A DNA stretch of 26,364 nt, taken from contig DLVV01000129.1 of assembly GCA_003445035.1 (NCBI GenBank), positions 1-26,364 on the forward strand, read 5' to 3'. Origin of the DNA: Planctomycetaceae bacterium. Lineage in GTDB: Bacteria; Planctomycetota; Planctomycetia; Planctomycetales; Planctomycetaceae. Numbering within the stretch: the stretch's first letter is position 1; each line of letters starts with the position of its first letter. Below, in pieces: positions 1-7,465 of the stretch. The notes under the pieces are model-generated. The model was not told the origin of the DNA. It saw only the letters and a list, made by a program, of their open reading frames with translations, and searched no databases. Both the position numbers and the translations under genes were made by a program.

Positions 1-1
1 C

Positions 2-1414
2 GGCGAGGACGCCCAGTTGTTCAGCGGGCTGCTGGTCAACGACGGGCTGACGGTCTTTTTCCGGCTGTTCCTGCTGGTCTTCCTGGTACTGGTGATTGCG
101 TTGACGGTTCTCAGCGGGATCCCCGACAACGAGGACGGCCCCGATTTCTACACCCTGCTGATCGGTGCCACGATCGGCATGATGCTGATGGCCTCGGCCA
201 ACCACCTGCTGATGCTGTTCCTGGCCGTCGAAATGGCCAGTGTGCCCAGCTACGTGATGGTCGGCTTCCTGAAGGGGAAACGTCTCAGCAGCGAAGCGGC
301 GTTGAAGTACGTGGTCTACGGTGCCGGGGCCGCCGGGGTGATGCTCTACGGCACCAGCCTGGTCGCGGGAATGCTCGGAACCGGACAGTTGCACCTGGTC
401 GCCGAGAAGCTCGGCGAATTGCTCTCCGGTGAAGGTGGAGTCGGCACGGCCATGTCGACGGCCGCTGTCCGCACGATCGTGCTGGGCGTGATGATGATGC
501 TGGTCGGCCTGGCCTTCAAGCTCTCGCTGGTCCCCTTCCACTTCTGGTGTCCCGACGCGTTCGAGGGGGCCCCGGCCGAGGTGGGTGGATTCCTCTCGGT
601 CGCCTCCAAGGCCGCCGCGTTTGCCCTGTTGATCCGGGTGGTCCACCAGTTGACCGGTTTCGGTGACCTGGCGGTGCCGCTGGCGATCGGCCTGGGCGTG
701 ATCGCCGTGGTCAGTTCGACCTTCGGCAACCTGGCCGCCTACTTCCAGACCAACGTCAAGCGGATGCTCGCCTATTCGACCATCGCCCACGCCGGTTACA
801 TGCTGACCGGCGTCGCCGCCATGCTCGTCGCACTCGAAGACGGCAACAAGATACTGGCTGCCGACTGCATCGAGGGCGTGCTGTTTTACCTGTCTGTCTA
901 CCTGTTCATGAACTTCGGTGCGTTCGCGATCGTGGCATTGATCCGCAACAGGACCTACAGCGAGGAGATCGCCGATTACCGGGGACTGAAGAGCGAGTGC
1001 CCGTGGCTGTGCGTGATGATGGCCGTCTGCCTGTTCAGCCTCGTCGGGCTTCCTCCACTGGGTGGCTTCGTCGCCAAGTTCTTCGTACTGGCCCCGGTCT
1101 GGGAGGCCGCCAGCATCCACTGGTCGATGGGGGCCCTGGTCGGATTCGCCCTGCTCAACACCGTCTTCAGCCTGTTCTATTACCTGAAAGTGCCCGTGGC
1201 GATGTTCATCGCCGATCGCCCCGAGGACGCCCGCTCGGCCCGAACCGGATCAACCGAAACCGTCTTCGTGTTGCTGTTGACCGTTCCGATCCTGCTGTTG
1301 GGAATGTCCCCCTTGATCGGTAAGTTGAGCCTGGCCGCCGAACGGGTCGCCCATGATACGATCACCGTTCCCGCGGCCGACCAGGCCGGGGCATCAACAT
1401 CCCCGGAAAAATAG
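2..1414 (+). CDS. nuoN: NADH-quinone oxidoreductase subunit N (5'-truncated by window edge)
   Basis: This is an antiporter-like membrane subunit of respiratory complex I, which couples NADH:quinone electron transfer to proton pumping. The reading frame is open to the left edge. The visible residues before the first TTG (position 17) read as normal NuoN sequence (GEDAQLFSGLLVNDG), so the true start lies upstream and at least the first transmembrane helix is missing. The protein is strongly hydrophobic with about a dozen membrane segments. Family landmarks are the KLSLVPFHFW segment followed by PDAFEGAPAEVGGFLSVASK, with the conserved lysines of the proton path, and NVKRMLAYSTIAHAGYM in the following helices. 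The last ~30 residues are a hydrophilic tail. The rest of the nuo operon presumably lies to the left, with nuoN as its usual last gene. I am confident of the family; MrpD-type antiporters are related but match this order of motifs less well. Confidence 0.95.
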   Translation, partial: GEDAQLFSGLLVNDGLTVFFRLFLLVFLVLVIALTVLSGIPDNEDGPDFYTLLIGATIGMMLMASANHLLMLFLAVEMASVPSYVMVGFLKGKRLSSEAALKYVVYGAGAAGVMLYGTSLVAGMLGTGQLHLVAEKLGELLSGEGGVGTAMSTAAVRTIVLGVMMMLVGLAFKLSLVPFHFWCPDAFEGAPAEVGGFLSVASKAAAFALLIRVVHQLTGFGDLAVPLAIGLGVIAVVSSTFGNLAAYFQTNVKRMLAYSTIAHAGYMLTGVAAMLVALEDGNKILAADCIEGVLFYLSVYLFMNFGAFAIVALIRNRTYSEEIADYRGLKSECPWLCVMMAVCLFSLVGLPPLGGFVAKFFVLAPVWEAASIHWSMGALVGFALLNTVFSLFYYLKVPVAMFIADRPEDARSARTGSTETVFVLLLTVPILLLGMSPLIGKLSLAAERVAHDTITVPAADQAGASTSPEK

Positions 1415-1473
1415 ATCTCCCACGGCCGCGACACCGCCTCCACGGAAACCGCAACCTCCGCACCTCTCTCCTC

Positions 1474-1896
1474 ATGCCCGACTCGACGACCAATTCCGCG
1501 CTCAACAACGCCCTGGCCGCTCTGACCAGCAGCCTGGTGCAGTACACCGGCGAGTGCGGTCCCTGGACGGCCGGAGACGACGACACCGAGTTGGTCGCGC
1601 TGGACCTGTTCCGTCGCCGGCAACAACTGCAAATTGCCCGCCTGGTTGAACTGCTCGGAGACCGCGACGCGACGATCGAATTCGGACGATTCCCCACGAA
1701 GTACACCGACCTGCACTTCGTCTCGCTGGAGAATCTCTACCCGAGACTGATCGCCAACCAGGAAGTGATCCTCGAGACGCTCAAGAAGGCGGCGACGGCC
1801 TGCCGGGGGGACGAACAGGCCGAGGGCCTGATCGCCGACGCGGCGGCCGAGGAACAGCGGACGCTCGAAGAACTTGGCACGCTCGCGGCCGATTGA
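1474..1896 (+). CDS. Uncharacterised helical protein between nuoN and tatD
   Basis: This 140-residue protein is soluble, with no signal peptide or membrane helix. It is rich in Ala, Leu, Glu and Arg, and almost the whole length looks alpha-helical. Three or four amphipathic helices are suggested, for example around ELVALDLFRRRQQLQIARLV and EVILETLKKAATAC. The pattern resembles a small helical bundle, but the paired ExxH residues of ferritin-like iron sites are absent, so I do not assign a ferritin function. It starts at an ATG 59 bp after nuoN with only a weak ribosome binding site. It ends 10 bp before the TatD start, so these two are probably co-transcribed. Function is unknown. Confidence 0.7.
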   Translation: MPDSTTNSALNNALAALTSSLVQYTGECGPWTAGDDDTELVALDLFRRRQQLQIARLVELLGDRDATIEFGRFPTKYTDLHFVSLENLYPRLIANQEVILETLKKAATACRGDEQAEGLIADAAAEEQRTLEELGTLAAD

Positions 1897-1906
1897 GACC
1901 GTCGCC

Positions 1907-2695
1907 ATGCGGCTCTTCGACACCCACTGCCACCTCGACGAGGAAGCGTTTTTTGGCGAGGTCGACGACGTCGTTGCCCGCGCCGTGGACGCCGGACTCA
2001 TCGGCCTGGCCACCATCGGGATCAACTCCGCCACCAGCCGGGCGGCGGTCGAACTGGCCGATCGCTTCGCCACCGTGCACGCCGTCGTCGGCATCCAGCC
2101 CAACTACGTGGCCGAATCAACCGAGTCGGACTGGCAGGACATCCTCGAACTGGTCACCGCCCCGGGGGTCGTCGCCGTCGGTGAAACCGGCCTCGACCGC
2201 TACTGGGACCACACACCGATCGAGCAGCAGGCCGAGATGTTTCGTCGCCACATGCAACTGGCCCGAGAGCACGACCTGCCGTTCGTCGTGCACTGCCGCG
2301 AAGCCGAAGCCGACGTGGTGAGCGAACTGGAACGCGAAGCCGCCAAGGGTCCCCTGGCCGGAATCATGCACTCCTTTGCCGGAGACCAGGCCACCGCTGC
2401 CCGCTGTGTCGAACTCGGCATGCACATCTCGCTGGCCGGGATGCTGACCTTCAAGAAGAACGACGAGTTGCGGGCAGCGGCCGCGGAGGTGCCGCTGGAG
2501 AGGCTGCTGGTCGAGACCGACGCGCCCTACCTGGCCCCGATGCCCAACCGGGGCAAGCGAAACGAACCGGCCTGGGTGCGGCACACCGCCGAGTGCCTGG
2601 CCGAGGTCCAGGGGATCGGGATCGAAGAACTGGCCGAGGCGACAACCGCCAACGCGTTGCGATTGTTCGGACTCGCAGAGCCCACAAACGGTTGA
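1907..2695 (+). CDS. tatD: TatD-family metal-dependent hydrolase (DNase)
   Basis: This 262-residue protein is a TatD/YcfH-type TIM-barrel metallohydrolase, a family known as 3'-5' exonucleases or DNA-repair nucleases. The usual length is about 260 residues. Visible metal-site landmarks are DTHCHLDEEAF at the N-terminus, the glutamate in VGETGLD, the histidine in FVVHCREA, the histidine in GIMHSFAG and the aspartate in VETDAPYLAPMPNRGKRNEP near the end. I chose the ATG at 1907 rather than the upstream TTG at 1874. It puts the metal-binding DTHCH right at the N-terminus as in the family, and the longer form would overlap the preceding gene. It lies 10 bp after the helical protein. The role is generic housekeeping and gives no clue to the neighbouring genes. 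Confidence 0.93.
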   Translation: MRLFDTHCHLDEEAFFGEVDDVVARAVDAGLIGLATIGINSATSRAAVELADRFATVHAVVGIQPNYVAESTESDWQDILELVTAPGVVAVGETGLDRYWDHTPIEQQAEMFRRHMQLAREHDLPFVVHCREAEADVVSELEREAAKGPLAGIMHSFAGDQATAARCVELGMHISLAGMLTFKKNDELRAAAAEVPLERLLVETDAPYLAPMPNRGKRNEPAWVRHTAECLAEVQGIGIEELAEATTANALRLFGLAEPTNG

Positions 2696-2738
2696 TCGGC
2701 CGACGCCAGGATCCGGTCCGCTGCCGCGAGTCCACAGG

Positions 2739-2768
2739 CTGTCAATTCCACCGGTCGCGCGGTATCTT
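2739..2768 (+). promoter_or_regulatory. Possible sigma70-type promoter before the MutL/DUF6754 gene set
   Basis: In the 131-bp gap after tatD, CTGTCA (2739-2744) and TATCTT (2763-2768) are separated by 18 bp. Each matches 4 of 6 consensus bases. It lies about 60 bp before the GTG start at 2827. Promoter consensus in planctomycetes is poorly defined, so this is only a candidate. The larger-than-average gap does support a separate transcription start here. Confidence 0.35.
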
Positions 2769-2826
2769 GTCGCCGTTCAGGGTCCGGCACGTGTCGGACG
2801 TGGGGAGTTCAGGGAGGGTCCGCCCC

Positions 2827-3201
2827 GTGCAGTGGCTCAAGCACGCTTTCGCCGTCGATCCACCCGGTCCGGCCGAGCCAACCGACGCCCAAAAACGGGC
2901 GGTGGACCGTGTCATCAAGGAGGTTGTTCGCCGCGGGCTGGCAGCCCCGACGTTGATGGCGCTCGAAATGAGTCGACCGCTCAACTTTCTCGGCTCCCAG
3001 GCCCTGCACTTCTTCTCCCCCTTTGTTTCCGTTCTGACCAATTCCGGTGGGTGTGACGATTTCGCTGAGTTCCTCGAACAGCGGGGAGCCATCGACTACA
3101 TCTGCACGCGGATCGAGGAGCGGGAATGCGAGTTGGAAACCCGGGCCGCTGACCAAACAGACACCGCGGTGGAAACCGCCCAGGCTGCTTCAACGGACTG
3201 A
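2827..3201 (+). CDS. Small hypothetical protein, first gene of the MutL/DUF6754 set
   Basis: This 124-residue protein is of unknown function. I chose the GTG at 2827, which has a purine-rich AGGGAGGG just upstream (about 2811-2818). The open frame continues further upstream, but that part has the low-complexity Arg/Gly composition of non-coding GC-rich DNA. The N-terminal half contains a basic helix (RAVDRVIKEVVRRGL). A non-polar stretch follows, with LEMSRPLNFLGSQALHF and then FFSPFVSVL, which could be a membrane-surface or re-entrant segment rather than a clear transmembrane helix. The C-terminal third is acidic (IEERECELETRAADQT) and probably flexible. It ends 12 bp before the MutL-like gene, so the two are almost certainly co-transcribed. 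I could not assign a family. Confidence 0.72.
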   Translation: MQWLKHAFAVDPPGPAEPTDAQKRAVDRVIKEVVRRGLAAPTLMALEMSRPLNFLGSQALHFFSPFVSVLTNSGGCDDFAEFLEQRGAIDYICTRIEERECELETRAADQTDTAVETAQAASTD

Positions 3202-3213
3202 AAGCCGACACGG

Positions 3214-5061
3214 ATGGCCGACTCCTCATCCACTCCCGCTGTTCACACACCGGTCGATCTCGATCGGATCAACGTGATCCTGGCGACCGACTGCGGTAGC
3301 ACGACGACCAAGGCGATCCTGATCGAAAAGGTCGATGGAGAGTATCGGCAGACGTTTCGCGGGGAAGCCCCCACGACGGTTGAGGAACCCGCTGCCGATG
3401 TGACGATGGGCGTGGTCAATTCGGTGACCGAGGTCGGGGAGTTGGCCGGCCGTCGCCTGATCGACGATGACGGCCAGGTGATCCGTCCGGCGACCGAGAC
3501 GGAAGGTTGCGACCTCTACATCTCCACCTCCAGTGCCGGAGGTGGGTTGCAGATGATGGTCGCCGGGGTGGTCCGGGAAATGACTGCTGCCAGCGCCAAG
3601 CGAGCTGCCCTGGGAGCCGGGGCGATCGTGATGGACACCATCGCCACCAACGACAAGCGGTTGCCACACGAACAGATCCAACGGATTCGTGAACTGCGAC
3701 CGGACATGATACTGATTTCCGGTGGAACCGACGGTGGCACCACGACCCACGTGGTCCAGATCGCCGAGTTGGTGGCTCCGGCCAAGCCGCAACCGCGGTT
3801 CGGCGGGGAATACCGCATGCCGGTGATCTTCGCTGGAAACGTCGACGCGAGAGAGCCGATCGAAGCAACCTTTGACGAGAGCGTCGAACTTTCGCTGGTC
3901 GACAACCTGCGGCCGACGATGGAGCGTGAGAATCTGGGGCCGGCACGAGACATGATCCACGACCTGTTCCTGGAACACGTCATGGCCCACGCCCCCGGGT
4001 ACGACAAGCTGATGTCCTGGACCAACGCGCCGATCATGCCCACACCCGGTGCGGTGGGAAACATCCTGCAGCAGATCGCCACGCAGCGAAATGTCAACGC
4101 GGTGGGTGTCGACATCGGAGGAGCCACTACCGACGTGTTCAGTGTCTTCGACGGAACCTTCAACCGAACCGTCAGTGCCAATCTCGGCATGAGCTACTCG
4201 ATCTCCAACGTCTGTGCCGAGGCCACGCTGCCCAGGATCCTGCGATGGGTTCCCTTCGAGATGGACGAGCGGGAACTGCGGAACCGGGTCAAGAACAAGA
4301 TGATCCGGCCGACGACAATTCCCCAGACGCTCGAGTCACTGCTGTTTGAACAGGCGGTCGCCCGGGAGGCCCTGAGACTGGCCTACGTGCAACACAAGGA
4401 GTTCGCCACGACACTCAAGGGTGTCCAGCAGCAACGGACCATCGGCGACACGTTCAGCCAGGAAATCGGTGGCCAGACGATCGTCGACAACATGGCCCTG
4501 GACCTGCTGGTCGCCTCCGGCGGCGTACTCTCTCACGCGCCCCGAATGCAGCAGACCGCGGCCATGCTCGTCGACGCCTTTCAACCCGAGGGGATCACGA
4601 CATTGGCCAAGGACAGCATTTTCATGATGCCCCACCTGGGCGTTTTGGCCCAGGTGCATGCCGAGGCGGCCGTCCAGGTCTTCGAGCGGGACTGCCTGAT
4701 TTACCTGGGCACCTGTGTCGCACCCAAGGGTGCCGGCAAGCCGGGCAAGACCTGTTTCGGTTTCCAGGTCAGTGGCACGAGCATTGACACCACTGGTGAG
4801 ATCTCCGTCGGTGAACTCAGGCTGCTGCCGCTGGCCGACGGCGAGACCGCCGAAGCGACAATCGAGCCGGCCCGCAATTTCGATATCGGGGCCGGTGCGG
4901 GCAAGACCGTGACACGAACGGTCCGTGGCGGCACCGTCGGGCTGCTGCTGGACGGTCGCGGACGACCGTTGGATTTGCCCGAGGACCGGACCGCCTGCCG
5001 CCAGGCGGTCACCGACTGGTCAAACGCACTGGGACTGGCAGATCTCGCCAGGCTGAACTAG
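3214..5061 (+). CDS. MutL-family (glutamate mutase L type) ASKHA ATPase
   Basis: This 615-residue cytoplasmic protein belongs to the family named after MutL, the gene product beside clostridial B12-dependent glutamate mutase (Pfam MutL). It is not the mismatch-repair MutL. The actin/Hsp70/sugar-kinase fold is shown by the N-terminal phosphate loop DCGSTTTK (residues 26-33) and a second glycine-rich loop, VDIGGATTDVF (about 299-309). A further ISGGTDGGTT (about 168-177) may be another phosphate contact. The length is slightly above the usual ~450-600. No glutamate mutase subunits (MutS/MutE) or other B12 enzymes are visible in the window. The next genes encode a barrel-sandwich-like protein and membrane proteins instead. 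I therefore infer a role as the ATPase of that assembly, in the way ASKHA proteins such as PilM serve membrane machines, rather than as a mutase reactivase. The family call is firm; the role is not. Confidence 0.88.
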   Translation: MADSSSTPAVHTPVDLDRINVILATDCGSTTTKAILIEKVDGEYRQTFRGEAPTTVEEPAADVTMGVVNSVTEVGELAGRRLIDDDGQVIRPATETEGCDLYISTSSAGGGLQMMVAGVVREMTAASAKRAALGAGAIVMDTIATNDKRLPHEQIQRIRELRPDMILISGGTDGGTTTHVVQIAELVAPAKPQPRFGGEYRMPVIFAGNVDAREPIEATFDESVELSLVDNLRPTMERENLGPARDMIHDLFLEHVMAHAPGYDKLMSWTNAPIMPTPGAVGNILQQIATQRNVNAVGVDIGGATTDVFSVFDGTFNRTVSANLGMSYSISNVCAEATLPRILRWVPFEMDERELRNRVKNKMIRPTTIPQTLESLLFEQAVAREALRLAYVQHKEFATTLKGVQQQRTIGDTFSQEIGGQTIVDNMALDLLVASGGVLSHAPRMQQTAAMLVDAFQPEGITTLAKDSIFMMPHLGVLAQVHAEAAVQVFERDCLIYLGTCVAPKGAGKPGKTCFGFQVSGTSIDTTGEISVGELRLLPLADGETAEATIEPARNFDIGAGAGKTVTRTVRGGTVGLLLDGRGRPLDLPEDRTACRQAVTDWSNALGLADLARLN

Positions 5062-5072
5062 GGCAACCGCTG

Positions 5073-6200
5073 ATGGCACAGGCCTACACCCCCGGATTGA
5101 AGGTCACCCCGCACACGCAACACCGCGTGCGGCGAATCCTGCCCATCTCCGGCACGGTGCTCAAATCGGTCGGCGACCGGGTGAGAGCTTCCGACGTGGT
5201 GGCCGAGACGTTCATGCCCGGCAATATCACGCCGATGAATGTGGCCAACATGCTCTCGATGCCACCGGCCGACGTCCCCGAGTGCATGCTGCTGGCCGAA
5301 GGCGACACCGTCGAAGACGGGACGATCCTGGCACAGACGAAGGGCATTTTCGGGATGTTCAAGTCCACCTGTGCCTCGCGAGCCGCCGGGACGGTCGAGA
5401 CGATCTCCAACGTCACCGGCCAGGTGATCATCCGGGGCACGCCCTTGCCTGTCCAGGTGACCGCCTACGTCTCCGGCGAAGTCGTCGAGGTGATCGAAGG
5501 CGAGGGAGTGACGGTCGAAAGCGACGTGTGCTTCATACAGGGCATCTTCGGGATCGGCGGCGAGACAATGGGGCCGATCGCGATGGCCTGTGAAAATCCC
5601 GAACAGGAATTGTCCGCCGACCGGATCAGCGACGAGATGGCCGGAGCGGTGATTGTCGGAGGTGGCCGGGTGACCGGAGACGCGGTCAGGCGGGCCATCC
5701 AGATTGGTGCTGCAGCGATCGTCTCCGGCGGACTCGACGATGCCGACCTGCGAGACATCCTCGGCTTTGATCTCGGTGTCGCCATCACCGGTTCCGAACG
5801 GATCGGGCTGACGCTGGTCGTCACCGAGGGATTCGGCGAGATCGCCATGGCCGAACGCACCCACCGACTGCTGGCCAGTCACGACGGCCGAGAAGCCTCG
5901 GTCAACGGCACCACCCAGATTCGCGCCGGGGTGATGAGGCCGGAGATCGTGATCCCGTTGCCGGAGGGGTCAACACCACCGGAGAGCGACAATCGGGCGA
6001 CCGAAGGACTGCTTGAGACCAGCACACCGGTTCGTGTGATTCGGGACCCCTATTTCGGATTGATCGGCCGAGTGGCCGACCTGCCCGCCGAACCCCAGGC
6101 CCTCGGTTCAGAATCCCGGGCCCGGGTGCTGACAGTCACTTCTGCCGATGGGGAGACGGTTGTTGTCCCCCGCGCCAATATCGAGATTATCTCGGAGTAA
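5073..6200 (+). CDS. Predicted barrel-sandwich/KOW-like protein of the MutL/DUF6754 set
   Basis: This 375-residue soluble protein is of unknown function. The first ~165 residues hold several Gly/Val-rich beta units that look like biotinyl/lipoyl-type hammerhead or RnfC-like barrel-sandwich repeats: LPISGTVLKSVGDRV (about 24-38), LLAEGDTVEDGTILA, RAAGTVETISNVTGQV and YVSGEVVEVIEGEGV. None has the lysine motif for biotin or lipoate attachment, so it would be structural. The middle (about 190-290) looks alpha/beta with glycine turns (GAVIVGGGRVTGDAV, AAAIVSGGLDDADL). The end (about 325-375) resembles a KOW/SH3-like unit (DPYFGLIGRVADL through VVVPRANIEIIS). There is no signal peptide or membrane helix. 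The gene starts 11 bp after the MutL-like gene and ends 6 bp before the DUF6754 gene. An adaptor between the cytoplasmic ATPase and the membrane proteins is my inference. Confidence 0.7.
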   Translation: MAQAYTPGLKVTPHTQHRVRRILPISGTVLKSVGDRVRASDVVAETFMPGNITPMNVANMLSMPPADVPECMLLAEGDTVEDGTILAQTKGIFGMFKSTCASRAAGTVETISNVTGQVIIRGTPLPVQVTAYVSGEVVEVIEGEGVTVESDVCFIQGIFGIGGETMGPIAMACENPEQELSADRISDEMAGAVIVGGGRVTGDAVRRAIQIGAAAIVSGGLDDADLRDILGFDLGVAITGSERIGLTLVVTEGFGEIAMAERTHRLLASHDGREASVNGTTQIRAGVMRPEIVIPLPEGSTPPESDNRATEGLLETSTPVRVIRDPYFGLIGRVADLPAEPQALGSESRARVLTVTSADGETVVVPRANIEIISE

Positions 6201-6206
6201 CCAACG

Positions 6207-7442
6207 ATGGTTGAACGCCGCCTGGGAATTCTCCTGACTGCCGTCGTGTTGACCGGGCTGCCGGCGGGAAAACTCGTGGCCGCCGACGCTCCCCGGCCAC
6301 CAAGCCACGTGCGGGCCGAGGACCGCGGTTGGGACGGTGGTGATGCGGTGGACGTGATTGTCGGGATCTCGCCCGATGACAAACCCGACACCGATCCGCC
6401 CGGAGTGGCCCACTACGTTGTCCGCTGGTCAGGTGAATACGGGGGCGTCTACGAGCACGCGGAGACAGTTGTCGCCGACAAGAACGCGTACCGGTCTGGA
6501 GAAGTGAGGCTGACATTCGAGCAACTTGAACTGGGTGAACCGTACTTCTTCCGGGTGCGGGCGGTCGGACCCGATGGATCCGAATCCCTGCACGTCGAGA
6601 CGGCCAGGGAGGCCGCCGTCCGGCCGGTCGCACAGGCCTTCTCGGGAAGACGGGCCTGGTTGGTACTGATCACGTTGATCATCTGTGGTTCGGTGGTCTA
6701 CTTCATCCTGATGGCCCGGAGAGGTAAGCCGTTGCAGATCCGCAAGATCGCCGGACTGGAAGCCGTCGACGAGGCCGTGGGCCGGGCGACCGAAATGGGG
6801 CGGCCTTGCCTGTTTGTCCCAGGCATCCTGGACATGAACGAGATTCAGACGATTGCCGGACTGACCGTTCTCTCTCGCGTGGCCCAGGTGGCCGCCGAGT
6901 ACGGTGCCCATATCGAGGTGCCGACATCGAAGTCCCTGGTGATGACCACCGCCAGCGAAACCGTCGAATCCGCGTTCCTTGCTGCCGGCCGACCAGAATC
7001 CTTCAACGAAGATGACGTCTACTACGTCACCGATGAGCAATTCGGTTACGTCGCGTATCTCTCGGGCATGATGGTCCGAGAAAAACCCGCGGCTTGCTTC
7101 TACATGGGCGCCTTCTTCGCCGAATCACTGATCCTGGCCGAAACAGGAAACTCGATCGGCGCCATCCAGGTGGCCGGGACCGCAATGCCCAGCCAACTGC
7201 CCTTCTTTGTCGCCGCCTGCGATTACACGCTGATCGGCGAGGAGTTCTTTGCCGCCAGTGCCTACCTGTCCGGTGACCCCGATCAACTGGGGAGTCTCAA
7301 GGGCCAGGATGTCGGCAAAGTGATTGTGGCGGTCCTGGTCATCGTCGGATGTCTGCTGGACACCTTGAACAGCATGACATCGATCGAGTTCTTTGAAACC
7401 GCCACGACGTTCCTCCGCGACACGATTCTCAAGTCCGGCTGA
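6207..7442 (+). CDS. DUF6754-type membrane protein with FN3-like extracytoplasmic domain
   Basis: This 411-residue protein starts with a signal peptide (about residues 1-26, ending near LVAADAP). A beta-rich region follows at about 30-130 whose LELGEPYFFRVRAVGPDGSES segment is typical of fibronectin type III domains. A transmembrane helix at about 150-170 (LVLITLIICGSVVYFI) is followed by a basic stretch (ARRGKPLQIRK). The ~200-residue domain after it reads like DUF6754, with PCLFVPGILDMNEIQTIAGL, ESFNEDDVYYVTDEQF and AGTAMPSQLPFFVAACDYTL. A second transmembrane segment lies at about 369-387. The likely topology is FN3-like domain outside and DUF6754 domain inside. The ribosome binding site GGAG (6194-6197) lies in the end of the upstream gene, which fits translational coupling. 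The biochemical function of DUF6754 is not known to me. The domain name is from memory and should be confirmed. Confidence 0.75.
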   Translation: MVERRLGILLTAVVLTGLPAGKLVAADAPRPPSHVRAEDRGWDGGDAVDVIVGISPDDKPDTDPPGVAHYVVRWSGEYGGVYEHAETVVADKNAYRSGEVRLTFEQLELGEPYFFRVRAVGPDGSESLHVETAREAAVRPVAQAFSGRRAWLVLITLIICGSVVYFILMARRGKPLQIRKIAGLEAVDEAVGRATEMGRPCLFVPGILDMNEIQTIAGLTVLSRVAQVAAEYGAHIEVPTSKSLVMTTASETVESAFLAAGRPESFNEDDVYYVTDEQFGYVAYLSGMMVREKPAACFYMGAFFAESLILAETGNSIGAIQVAGTAMPSQLPFFVAACDYTLIGEEFFAASAYLSGDPDQLGSLKGQDVGKVIVAVLVIVGCLLDTLNSMTSIEFFETATTFLRDTILKSG

Positions 7443-7465
7443 AACACACTGCCAAGAGATACGCC

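Noticed and set aside
1180..2103. Minus-strand frame of 307 codons across nuoN, the helical protein and tatD
   Set aside because: It spans three sense genes and shows no family motif.
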